Part shown: positions 1-8,798 of the stretch, in pieces | How the letters are laid out: every line of letters starts with the position of its first letter | Position numbering within the stretch: position 1 is the first letter of the stretch | NCBI GenBank assembly: GCA_016926235.1 | Contig: JAFGOZ010000220.1 | Location: 62,001-126,000, forward strand | Length of the DNA: 64,000 nucleotides | DNA from: Bacteroidales bacterium | GTDB taxonomy: Bacteria; Bacteroidota; Bacteroidia; Bacteroidales; UBA10428 | Direction: 5' to 3' | The notes under the pieces: model-generated | What the model saw: the letters and a program-made list of their open reading frames with translations, nothing else | Database searches by the model: none | Told to the model about the DNA's origin: nothing | Program-made: the position numbers and the translations under genes

Positions 1-434
1 GGGATATAGCAAAATCGAGCGGTATGCAGGGTGAACAGGACATAGAGGGTGAACAACTGGAAGAACTTAAAGGCCAGGATGATTTTTGTGAAGAACTCAA
101 TTATTTAAATGAAGAATATAAACTGCAATTATTGGGAACTGAAGATGTGAATGATGAAGCGGCATATGTTGTTGAAATTATAACTCCTGCAGGAAAAGCA
201 ATCACAAGCTATTTTAGCACTGAAAGCGGTTTCAAGTTAAAACAAACTATGACCGTGGTGACCCCTATGGGAACGATGGACCAGGTTGCTTTTTTTGATG
301 AATACAAGGAGTTTGGCGATTTCTTTGTTACTACCAAGGCACATCAAACTGTTGGACCCAATAATATAGAAATTGAATTGAAAAGTATAAAGTTTAATGA
401 AGGAATAGATGATAAGGTGTTTGAGATAGAATAA
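1..434 (+). CDS. C-terminal part of an exported LolA-like/insulinase-associated protein (5' truncated by window edge)
   Basis: The reading frame is open from base 3, well before the first ATG at 24, so this is the 3' end of a longer gene cut by the window edge. The visible part begins with a Gln/Glu-rich stretch and continues as a beta-rich domain with YVVEIITPAGK and a conserved pattern around TPMGTMDQ, ending in GIDDKVFEIE. That pattern resembles the lipoprotein-sorting (LolA-like) domain found at the C-terminus of some Bacteroidota M16 peptidases and outer-membrane lipoproteins. The family match is from memory of the pattern and is moderate. It lies 28 bases upstream of the next gene on the same strand, so they may be cotranscribed. 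Confidence 0.6.
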   Translation, partial: DIAKSSGMQGEQDIEGEQLEELKGQDDFCEELNYLNEEYKLQLLGTEDVNDEAAYVVEIITPAGKAITSYFSTESGFKLKQTMTVVTPMGTMDQVAFFDEYKEFGDFFVTTKAHQTVGPNNIEIELKSIKFNEGIDDKVFEIE

Positions 435-462
435 ATCATCTGATGAGGTCCGCAAAAGCGTA

Positions 463-975
463 ATGAAGGGTAAAATATATTTCTTAATATTAGGGCTCTT
501 TTTGAATATAATGATTTATTCTCAAAGGGAGCACCCCTTTTCTTTACAAACCGGTGCAGGTTATTATGAAGGATTTCATGCAGGACTACAATATTCCTAT
601 TTTTCAAGACATATAACATCTGCTTCTTTAGGCTTTGATAAAAATGTTTTTAGTACAGGAACATTAGTAACGTTCACTTTGGAGCACGATTATGGCTGGA
701 TACATAAAAATTCAAACCCGGAGGAATTTTCATGGACACTGCAGGGTAAAGCTTCTATATGGTACTTGGAGGATGAGTATTATAAATGGCATGTTTTGTC
801 CCTTTCCCTAACATTAAACAGGAATATCATTCTTGGACCTAAAGTATATCTTTCAATAGATGCCGGACCTTTGTTTAACATTGTTTTGGCAAATCATCGT
901 AAAACATTTGAAGAAGTGGGATGGCCAAATAGTGTGCGACCAAATGTTAGAATATTAGTGCATTATAGGTTATAA
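463..975 (+). CDS. hypothetical exported barrel-like protein
   Basis: This is a 170-residue protein that I do not recognise as a named family. The N-terminus is a signal peptide (MKGKIYFLILGLFLNIMIYSQ, cleaved near Gln21). The rest alternates polar and aromatic residues in short segments (AGYYEGFHAGLQYSYF, KVYLSIDAGPLFNIVL), as in small outer-membrane beta-barrels, and ends in VRILVHYRL. It sits two bases before the phosphodiesterase gene and 28 bases after the preceding one, which suggests a shared transcript. An outer-membrane location is inferred from composition only. Confidence 0.6.
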   Translation: MKGKIYFLILGLFLNIMIYSQREHPFSLQTGAGYYEGFHAGLQYSYFSRHITSASLGFDKNVFSTGTLVTFTLEHDYGWIHKNSNPEEFSWTLQGKASIWYLEDEYYKWHVLSLSLTLNRNIILGPKVYLSIDAGPLFNIVLANHRKTFEEVGWPNSVRPNVRILVHYRL

Positions 976-977
976 TC

Positions 978-1847
978 ATGGTAAAATATTCATTAATAGG
1001 AAGTTTCATAATTTGTATATTTCTTACTGCCTGTGAGAAAATATATTATTATCCCGATAAATCGGTTGATTTTGGAAGAACCCGATATATTGCTCACAGG
1101 GGAGGCGGGAATTCTCCATATCAGGAAAACACATATCTGGCAGTAAAATATGGACTGGAGCATGCTGATGGGGTAGAAGTAGATGTTCATATTAGCAAAG
1201 ACCGGACTGTTTGGCTTGCTCATTCTTCAAAGCTCGAAAGATGTGGTGATCTTAACCTTAGATGCATGCAAAAGGCCAGAGATGAGGAAATAATAAAATT
1301 AGATAGCTGCCTGGGAGATGATTTCACTTTTACACGGCTTGAAGACGTTTTTATGTTGCTCCAATACTATCCTGACAAATATATATCAATAGATGTTAAA
1401 GGTTTTGTTCCTTGTGAAGTGGAAGGACTTGGTGTTTTAGGAATAATGAATGTAGTTGCTGATCAGGTTATTCATTTAACTAAAAAATATAATTTGAGAG
1501 GCAGAGTGATGGTTGAATCAGGAGTAACAACATTTTTAAACTATGTGAAAAGGCATTCGGATGATGTGGATTGTTACCTGGTAGTATTAGGAGATTTTGA
1601 AAGAGGTATGTTATTATCACTTGAAGCTGGCTATGAGGGCATTTCATTCAAATTCAAATTTGATGAAGAAATTACTGCTGACCATGTTAAGCTTATCCAT
1701 AAAAAGGGTCTTAAAATTATGCTATGGGCGGTAGACGATAAACAGGAAATTATGGATGAAGCTATTTCTATATCTCCTGATTTTATTCAGATTAATGATT
1801 TAGGTCTTATTCAACCTGATAGAAATGATATGGATACTATACAATAA
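978..1847 (+). CDS. glycerophosphodiester phosphodiesterase family lipoprotein
   Basis: This is a 289-residue lipoprotein. A signal peptide ends in a lipobox at FLTAC (Cys about residue 19). The mature part has the GDPD signature: IAHRGGG near residue 38, the ENT segment, the metal-ligand motif EVDVHIS near residue 66 and LAHSS near residue 78. The C-terminal barrel strands KGLKIMLWAVDD and SPDFIQINDLG are also present. The family hydrolyses glycerophosphodiesters to glycerol 3-phosphate and an alcohol; the substrate here is unknown. The C-terminus is about the usual length for the family. It follows the barrel-like gene by two bases and is probably anchored in a membrane facing the periplasm. 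Confidence 0.85.
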   Translation: MVKYSLIGSFIICIFLTACEKIYYYPDKSVDFGRTRYIAHRGGGNSPYQENTYLAVKYGLEHADGVEVDVHISKDRTVWLAHSSKLERCGDLNLRCMQKARDEEIIKLDSCLGDDFTFTRLEDVFMLLQYYPDKYISIDVKGFVPCEVEGLGVLGIMNVVADQVIHLTKKYNLRGRVMVESGVTTFLNYVKRHSDDVDCYLVVLGDFERGMLLSLEAGYEGISFKFKFDEEITADHVKLIHKKGLKIMLWAVDDKQEIMDEAISISPDFIQINDLGLIQPDRNDMDTIQ

Positions 1848-2044
1848 GCAATTAATCCTGTAAAATCATCTATTAGTAATGCTTTTTTGTCTATTAATCA
1901 ACTTATTTTGTAAAAAATAAATATTAACTTCAAATATATTTTCGAATTAGAATCAAAATGTGTTAATTTATTATTTATACTTAAATAGTAGTTTTTATTA
2001 TATCGTATTTTTATAATGTTAATTAAACCAAAACAATGTATACC

Positions 2045-5000
2045 ATGAAAAAATTAGTTTTCGTATTTCTTTTTATAGTTGGATTATCCTTCCAACTTTA
2101 TCCGCAGGATAAAGATCATACTAAGGATGGGAGTTCATCAATTACTCCAATTTTAAAAGTTCAAGATGAAGATGTAAAAAAACCTTTTACGGGTAAAATA
2201 AACACGGAACCTGCAAGAGGTATTATTACAAGTAAAGAAAAAAGCACAAAGGCATTGTCCCTGCCTTTTGTTGAAACATTCGACACTGAAATACCTGCCG
2301 GATGGACAGTTATCGATGGAGGTACAAGCTCTGATACCTGGTTCTGGACTGCATATGCAAGGGGAAATACAAGTAATACTCTAGATGGTACACCGTTTGC
2401 TTTTGTTGACAGCGATGCAGCAGGGTCAAGCAATACTTTAAATGAGATTTTGGAAAGCCCTGAAATAAATACATTAGGATATGATACCATTTGGTTACAG
2501 TTTCTCCAATACTTTAACTGGATTTCCGGTTATGGTGCGGAAGTTGCTGACGTGGATGTTTGGGACGGTGTCCAGTGGGTAAATATTTTACGACAGAACT
2601 CCGCAGATGCTGGTATTTGGGCTAACCCCGATAGAAGACAAATAAATATTACAGATTATTCTAATGCCTCGTTAAAGGTACGATTTCATTACTATGATGC
2701 TGTGTACGACTATTATTGGGCTGTAGACAGCGTAATGATAACAGGGACCGTTTCTGTTCCATTAAATACAAGTGTTACTTCTATTAATGGTTTAGAAACC
2801 TACATGGAACCCGGGAACTATGAAGTTACTGCAGTTGTTGCCAATACAGGATTGGATAGCCTTACGAGCTTCAGGGTAGACTGGGCAGTTGACAATGGCA
2901 GTGGATATATGCTTCAGAGTCCGGTAATATGGTCAGATGATACACTTTATAAGGGAGAGATGATAGCTCTGACGCTTGGCTCATATATTTTTAATTCTGT
3001 AGGCGATTATAGTGTCAAGGTATGGCCTTCACTACCAAATGGACAGGCAGATACAGTTTATGTTGACGATACATGCATTTTTAATGTGACTATATATCCA
3101 TATTATACCGGGCCTTATCCATTTATAGAAAATTTTGATGCGAATGACCTGGTTGACAATTTCTGGCTTAACAATCAGGATAATGACCTTAACTGGGAAT
3201 TAAACTCAGGTTCAACCCCCTCTTCCGGTACAGGGCCGGATGAAGACCATACAACCGGATCGGGCTATTATATTTATACAGAAGCAAACAATGCCTATCC
3301 AAATGGTGAAGCTGACATTATTAGCCGGAGTTTTGACCTTTCGTCTCTTTCTATACCTCAACTCGAATTCTGGTATTATATGATGAATACAAATGCCGGT
3401 GAATATATGGGTACTTTACGCGTGGATGTTTATTCGCGTACAAGTGGCTGGCATAACAATGTATTTGTAAGAACAGGTCATCAATCGGAAGATTGGTTAA
3501 AAGCCACGGTCGACCTTTCATCTTTTGCAGATGATACTATAAAAATCCGTTTCAGGGGTATTACGGGTACTTGGTCCAGTGATTTTGCTATTGATGATAT
3601 AAAAATATATGAAAAGCCCCAGGTTGATATAGCTGTATACAACTGGTTATATCCTAAAAATGAAGTAGAGCTGGGCAGTTCTGTTAATATTTTAGTAATG
3701 CTTGAAAATACAGGTGTGGATACGATCAAGTCATTCCAGATGACATTTACGAATGATATGGGGGCAACCTGGAGTACACCGGAAGATGTAACCATGACCA
3801 TAAATCCGGGGCAAAGACGGCCATATACCTTCGTGACTGCAGCAGATTTTTCAGGTTATGGCAGTTATTATTGCTGTGCTAAGGCTATTTTAACAGGTGA
3901 CCTGAATGCAGATAATGACTCTGCCATCACGATGGTAACAAACTACAGGTTGATCAATACATTCCCTTACAGCCAGGGGTTTGAAGGCTCGCAATACTGG
4001 CATTCTGAAAGTAATGGATCTAATAATTCCTGGGAAATAGGAAATCCTGCCGGAGACTTTATTTATACCCTGCCTCCTTCAGGTGGCAGCAAATGCTGGA
4101 TGACGGACACAGTTGATTATTACAATAATTCAGAAGAATCTTATGTGATAAGCCCTGTATTTGATTTATCCGGTTTACAAAAACCTGTTTTCATGATGGA
4201 CTTGAATTTTGCAACGGAGAGTTATTGGGATTATGCAGTCCTAGAGTTCAGCACGGATATGGGATCAAACTGGGAAGTGGTTGGAACCTTTAATTCAGGT
4301 ACAAACTGGTATAACAATACAACACCGGTTGACCCGTATGGATGGTCTGGTATGCTTGGTTCATGGCAGACGAGTTCAAACAATTTGGATAGTTTGATAG
4401 GTGAAGATAGAGTATTATTAAGGGTTAAGTTTAAATCAAATGCTTTTACTACTTATGATGGCGTGGCTTTTGATAATGTTAAAATATTTGATTTACAGAA
4501 TGATTTGGAAATAGCCGATTGGATTGCGCCGGTACAGGATGATTGTGGATATTCTTCTGATGCCGTAACCATTCTTATTAAAAACAATGGTACAGTAGCA
4601 CAAACAGGTTTTAATGTAAGCTATACTGTTGACAGCGGTGCTACGGTAATAACAGAAACAGTGAGTGGCACCATTGAACCGGGAGAAACCCTTGAATATA
4701 CCTTTACTGCCCTTCCTGACCTGTCGCATGATACTTTGTATTGCATGGCAGTTGTTGCCCTGAATGATGACCAGGATGGAAATAATGATACGCTTATTGC
4801 GTATGTAGAAAAAGGCGAAGTAATTACTATCGGGTATGAACAGAATTTTGATGGCTTCATCTTCGGGAATTATCCAAACCAGGAGGGCTGGACCTGCAAT
4901 ACAACAGGAGGTTATTATTGGTTAGCTTATAATGGCCCAAATCCCTGGGGCTATGCTACAGGTTCAACCGGCGACCATACCACCGGCAGCAATAACTATG

Positions 5001-7738
5001 TAGCAGCGTTTGGTGGGTTAACAGCAACTTCAGGATTGGAAGCCAATTTCTATACACCATGCATGATATTTGAGGATACAGATACTATAGGGTTAAAATT
5101 CTTTTATCATATGTTTGGTGCTGATATGGGATCCCTTCATCTGGATTTATTAAATAATGGAGTATGGTTAAATGATATATGGAGTATTCATGGGCAGCAA
5201 CAAGATAGTATAAATGCTGCCTGGGACAGTGTTACTGTTTCCTTCCTCGGCACCGTTACCCGGGCAAGGATCAGAGCAATACGCGGATCTGGTTATAGCT
5301 CTGACATCTGGATTGACGATGTTTCATTAATTACTTCAACAGAATATGTTAATACAAATGACGTTGGCGTATCATCTATAAATAATCCAAAACGCAGTAT
5401 ACTGAATACTGACCCGATTGTCCCATCTGCCACAATAATAAATAATAGGTACAATTCTGTTTCATTTGATGTGATCATCCAGTCACAAACCTATCAGGAT
5501 ACAGTAACAGTCGCCAACCTTGAAGGATCGGCACAAACTGAAATAGTGTTTGATATCTTTCAACCAGTAGAAGGTGTTGACTCCATCCTATATGTGAAAA
5601 CGATGCTTGCTGGTGATAATAATCCATACAATGATTCAATGGCTATTGAATTTATCACTACAGATACTAGCTTGACCCCTGCTTATTGTTTTTTAACAGG
5701 TCCGGCAAACCCTGGCCCTGATGGACCTGCAATGTTTTACCTGGAATACCCGGAAGATTTCTTCCTGCTTGCCGATCAAGAGGCAATGGGTGATTTTATT
5801 TCCGCAGGCTCCTGGGTAGAAGGTAAATGGATAGCAGCGGGTTATAATACGAGAAACCTTTACGAAATGAACACGGAAACAGGTGAACGAACAGTATATG
5901 CAAATCTGGGTATCAATTTTGAAGGATTGGCCTACGACTGGACTACACATACATTATTCGGGCTCGCAAATATGAATGGGGACAATTACTACGAATTATA
6001 TGCTGTGGATATCCTTACGGCTGAACTTTCTCTTATCGGGACTTTAGATTCTTCCGGAATATTTATTAACCTGGCATGCAATCTTAGCGGAGAATTATAT
6101 GCAGCAAATATTGATGATGATTACCTTTATCAGATAAATCCTGTAACCGCTGAAGCTACAGCTATTGGATCTGGTTTGGGCCGCAATATTACTTATGCCC
6201 AGGATATGGAATTCAACCACTATAATGACTCACTAGTCATGCTGTCATATACAGGTGGTGGTGTTGGAGGTTTATGCTATTTGAATACTACAACCGGTAT
6301 TGCAGGCCCCTATATGAGTTCAGGTAGCGGCTATCCCGAAGTCGTAGGATTTGCTATTCCCTATGTAAATACTATTAGTGAAGCTAATATAATATCATAC
6401 AGTTTACCTGGTCAATTATCCGGTAAGATTGATCATGATGCTCACACTGTAACTATTACCATGCCAAAAGGAACAAATGTAACTAACCTCATTGCAAACT
6501 TTATTCTTTCCGAAGGAGCCGGTTCAACAGTTGGTGGCGTTCCGCAAACAAGTGGAGTTACTGCTAATAATTTCACCTCGCCTGTAACATATACAATAAC
6601 AAATGGAGCGGTTACACAGAACTGGGTTGTGACGATTACTACCCCGCAGGTTTCCTTCCTCTCTTACAGCCTCCCCGGTGAAGTATCCGCGGCTGAAATT
6701 GATGATGAAAACCAAACCATTGATGTTATTGTAGCGAAAGGCACTGATTTTTCAAGCCTGGTGGCTACCTTTACTCTTTCATCAGGTGCTGTGGCCAAAG
6801 TTAACAATTTGGTACAGGCAAGCGGGGTTACACCAAATGATTTTACCCTGCCTGTTGAGTATTATGTTGTAAATGGGGAAGATTCAATAGAATGGTATGT
6901 AACGGTAACCGAAGAGGTTTGGAATGGTACTGATATTTTAAGCTATAGTTTACCGTCTCAGGTTGGCTCTGCTATAATTGATAATGAAGAGCATACTATT
7001 GAATTAGATGTAGAACCCAGTTCTAATTTAAGTAACTTAATCGCCTCATTTACATTATCTAATGGTGCATATGCTACTATAGGTGCTACCTTACAGGAAA
7101 GCGGTATTACTGCAAATAACTTTACAACTACCGTTACCTACAGGGTAATTGCCGATAACGGAGACTTCCAGGATTGGGATATACTGGTTAACCGTATTCT
7201 TTATACAGGTAACAGTATCCTTACATTTGAAGTAGCTGGTCAGGTGGGTTCAGAAAGCATAAATAATGGATCAGGTACCGTTAGTGTTGATGTAGAATAT
7301 GGAACAGACATATCAGATTTAAGACCTGATAATGTAGTAATTTCAACGGGTGCAACAATAAGTCCATCCCGTACACTTAGGAGAGATTTCAGTGCGGGTC
7401 CGGTTGAATATACGGTTACATCTGAAAGTGGGTCTTCCAGGGTATGGAGTGTTACAATAACAGTACTTACAGGTGTAGAAGAAATGCAGAAGGATGTTGT
7501 TACTATATTTCCAATACCAGCTGATAATGAGTTAATTATTACTTGTGGTGATCTGAAGATTACCGGAATACGACTTTTAGATATTACAGGGAAGGTTGTA
7601 TATCAGGATTTAGTGAACCATTCTGTTAGCTCTGAAGTAAAAGTAAATGTTGCTGATTTAACCGAAGGAATATATTTGATTCAGTTGAATGCAGGAAGCA
7701 AGGTCATTACGCAGCAAGTTGAGATTATGCATAAATAA
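2045..7738 (+). CDS. giant T9SS-secreted adhesin-like protein with MAM/choice-of-anchor domains
   Basis: This protein of about 1900 residues has a signal peptide (MKKLVFVFLFIVGLSFQ). The start at 2045 is preferred over the in-frame ATG at 2036 because the signal peptide begins there. Four MAM or choice-of-anchor-J-like beta-sandwiches begin near residues 75, 355, 640 and 930 (FVETFDTEIPAGW, FIENFDAND, YSQGFEGS, YEQNFDGF). CARDB-like spacers separate them (VANTGLDSL, LENTGVDTI, IKNNGTVAQTG). A propeller-like region spans about 1205-1445. Four repeats resembling DUF5018 follow (ILSYSLPSQVGSAIID type), from about 1450 to 1810. The end is a type A sorting domain (FPIPADNELII, LLDITGKVVY, LTEGIYLIQL). 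It is exported by T9SS and probably attached to or released from the cell surface; ligand unknown. Confidence 0.85.
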   Translation: MKKLVFVFLFIVGLSFQLYPQDKDHTKDGSSSITPILKVQDEDVKKPFTGKINTEPARGIITSKEKSTKALSLPFVETFDTEIPAGWTVIDGGTSSDTWFWTAYARGNTSNTLDGTPFAFVDSDAAGSSNTLNEILESPEINTLGYDTIWLQFLQYFNWISGYGAEVADVDVWDGVQWVNILRQNSADAGIWANPDRRQINITDYSNASLKVRFHYYDAVYDYYWAVDSVMITGTVSVPLNTSVTSINGLETYMEPGNYEVTAVVANTGLDSLTSFRVDWAVDNGSGYMLQSPVIWSDDTLYKGEMIALTLGSYIFNSVGDYSVKVWPSLPNGQADTVYVDDTCIFNVTIYPYYTGPYPFIENFDANDLVDNFWLNNQDNDLNWELNSGSTPSSGTGPDEDHTTGSGYYIYTEANNAYPNGEADIISRSFDLSSLSIPQLEFWYYMMNTNAGEYMGTLRVDVYSRTSGWHNNVFVRTGHQSEDWLKATVDLSSFADDTIKIRFRGITGTWSSDFAIDDIKIYEKPQVDIAVYNWLYPKNEVELGSSVNILVMLENTGVDTIKSFQMTFTNDMGATWSTPEDVTMTINPGQRRPYTFVTAADFSGYGSYYCCAKAILTGDLNADNDSAITMVTNYRLINTFPYSQGFEGSQYWHSESNGSNNSWEIGNPAGDFIYTLPPSGGSKCWMTDTVDYYNNSEESYVISPVFDLSGLQKPVFMMDLNFATESYWDYAVLEFSTDMGSNWEVVGTFNSGTNWYNNTTPVDPYGWSGMLGSWQTSSNNLDSLIGEDRVLLRVKFKSNAFTTYDGVAFDNVKIFDLQNDLEIADWIAPVQDDCGYSSDAVTILIKNNGTVAQTGFNVSYTVDSGATVITETVSGTIEPGETLEYTFTALPDLSHDTLYCMAVVALNDDQDGNNDTLIAYVEKGEVITIGYEQNFDGFIFGNYPNQEGWTCNTTGGYYWLAYNGPNPWGYATGSTGDHTTGSNNYVAAFGGLTATSGLEANFYTPCMIFEDTDTIGLKFFYHMFGADMGSLHLDLLNNGVWLNDIWSIHGQQQDSINAAWDSVTVSFLGTVTRARIRAIRGSGYSSDIWIDDVSLITSTEYVNTNDVGVSSINNPKRSILNTDPIVPSATIINNRYNSVSFDVIIQSQTYQDTVTVANLEGSAQTEIVFDIFQPVEGVDSILYVKTMLAGDNNPYNDSMAIEFITTDTSLTPAYCFLTGPANPGPDGPAMFYLEYPEDFFLLADQEAMGDFISAGSWVEGKWIAAGYNTRNLYEMNTETGERTVYANLGINFEGLAYDWTTHTLFGLANMNGDNYYELYAVDILTAELSLIGTLDSSGIFINLACNLSGELYAANIDDDYLYQINPVTAEATAIGSGLGRNITYAQDMEFNHYNDSLVMLSYTGGGVGGLCYLNTTTGIAGPYMSSGSGYPEVVGFAIPYVNTISEANIISYSLPGQLSGKIDHDAHTVTITMPKGTNVTNLIANFILSEGAGSTVGGVPQTSGVTANNFTSPVTYTITNGAVTQNWVVTITTPQVSFLSYSLPGEVSAAEIDDENQTIDVIVAKGTDFSSLVATFTLSSGAVAKVNNLVQASGVTPNDFTLPVEYYVVNGEDSIEWYVTVTEEVWNGTDILSYSLPSQVGSAIIDNEEHTIELDVEPSSNLSNLIASFTLSNGAYATIGATLQESGITANNFTTTVTYRVIADNGDFQDWDILVNRILYTGNSILTFEVAGQVGSESINNGSGTVSVDVEYGTDISDLRPDNVVISTGATISPSRTLRRDFSAGPVEYTVTSESGSSRVWSVTITVLTGVEEMQKDVVTIFPIPADNELIITCGDLKITGIRLLDITGKVVYQDLVNHSVSSEVKVNVADLTEGIYLIQLNAGSKVITQQVEIMHK

Positions 7739-7752
7739 TAAATAGTAAAACA

Positions 7753-7793
7753 GAAAAAATAGGCTGATCGATTTGTTCAGCCTATTTTTTTTG
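7753..7793 (+). terminator. intrinsic terminator after the giant adhesin gene
   Basis: A hairpin has arms AATAGGCTGA and TCAGCCTATT with a nine-base loop, preceded by an A run and followed by an uninterrupted T run. It begins about 15 bases after the stop codon, so it should end transcription of the 2045-7738 gene. The A run also lets it work on the opposite strand. Confidence 0.9.
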
Positions 7794-7852
7794 TACAATA
7801 GGGTAATTGTTATTTAGAAAGCATACTTTTGTATAATTAAACGGTATTATTA

Positions 7853-8263
7853 GTGAAAACTTCTTTTTATATTTTTCTTTTGTCTTTTGGCATTACCTCC
7901 AGTTTGATCGGACAAAATTCAAACCCATCCGATTCACAGGATTGGATGAGGAATTCTGCCACATCAAATAACCTTATCGCTAGCAATACAATAAAGATCG
8001 AAAATGAAAAAGACGGAGATATTTCTATCTATCCCGTTCCTGCAATTAAAGAACTTTATATTGATTGTAGTGACAATGTAATAGTAAGAGTAAATTTAAT
8101 GGATATAACAGGTAAAGTTGTTTTGAGCCATAAGGTAACAGTATCTGATAATTCAAAAATTAAAATTGATATAAAAGATTTGTCAGCCGGAATATATTTT
8201 CTTCAAATGGAGTTAACAGATAAACAAATTACAAGGCGAATTCAAATCCTACAAAAACAGTAG
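7853..8263 (+). CDS. small exported protein consisting mainly of a T9SS type A sorting domain
   Basis: The protein has 136 residues and probably starts at GTG. The signal peptide is MKTSFYIFLLSFGITSSLIG. A linker of about 40 residues is rich in Ser, Asn and Asp. The remaining 75 residues or so are a type A sorting domain: IYPVPAIKELYI, LMDITGKVVLS, DLSAGIYFLQM, terminal RRIQILQKQ. This is closely similar to the tail of the preceding 1900-residue protein. No cargo domain is visible, so this is either a minimal T9SS substrate or the remnant of a larger gene. A lone TACTTTTG (-7 type box) lies at 7824-7831, but no matching TTTG was found at the right distance. Confidence 0.65.
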   Translation: MKTSFYIFLLSFGITSSLIGQNSNPSDSQDWMRNSATSNNLIASNTIKIENEKDGDISIYPVPAIKELYIDCSDNVIVRVNLMDITGKVVLSHKVTVSDNSKIKIDIKDLSAGIYFLQMELTDKQITRRIQILQKQ

Positions 8264-8435
8264 GATAATATTAACACCTTTTGCACTTTTAACGTTAGAA
8301 TATTCTAGCTTGCCAAATGTTTAATAAGTAGCCAATTGAGATGTTTTTTTCTTTTTATCATAACTATTTCTCAAAAATATTTCATTAATATTTCAAAAAT
8401 ATCTAAATTAGATGTCTAAGGATGAAAGCATAAGG

Positions 8436-8780
8436 ATGAAAAAGTTGATTGGAATTATAGCCTTTACAATTTTTATTTCTATTCAGCTAAATGCCCAAGA
8501 AGTAAAGATCGAAGTAAAAGGAGCAGGAACAGAAAAAGTGAACGGTATATATATGCCTGAAGGAAAATTCAATGGTAAGAGCATGTACGTTCATGGGGAA
8601 TACAGCATTATTTACAAAGGATGTCAAAGTAAATGGATGATTATAGGGCCAGATGGTAATTACTACCGAAATATGAATGATACTGAATTACCTCCTGACA
8701 GCGGATGGAAAAAAGGATGTGCTGAAAAAAGTACTCCCCCCTTTCCTCATTTAACCATAATGAAACTTGAAGATAATTAA
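8436..8780 (+). CDS. exported single-module protein related to the repeats of the next gene
   Basis: The signal peptide MKKLIGIIAFTIFISIQLNAQ argues for the ATG at 8436; an in-frame ATG at 8412 would add eight residues. The mature part is about 95 residues and carries one copy of the module repeated four times in the downstream protein: VNGIYMPEGKFNGKSMY, then YKGCQSKWMI, then a Pro/Trp-containing segment and a second Cys. There is no sorting domain, so it is probably periplasmic or released. It lies 18 bases before the next gene on the same strand and is probably cotranscribed. I do not recognise a named family; function unknown. Confidence 0.7.
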   Translation: MKKLIGIIAFTIFISIQLNAQEVKIEVKGAGTEKVNGIYMPEGKFNGKSMYVHGEYSIIYKGCQSKWMIIGPDGNYYRNMNDTELPPDSGWKKGCAEKSTPPFPHLTIMKLEDN

Positions 8781-8798
8781 ACATTAAACATACATACT

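Noticed and set aside
7824..7831. TACTTTTG as promoter of the small sorting-domain gene
   Set aside because: It matches the -7 box, but no TTTG lies 18-21 bases upstream, so it is not listed as a promoter.
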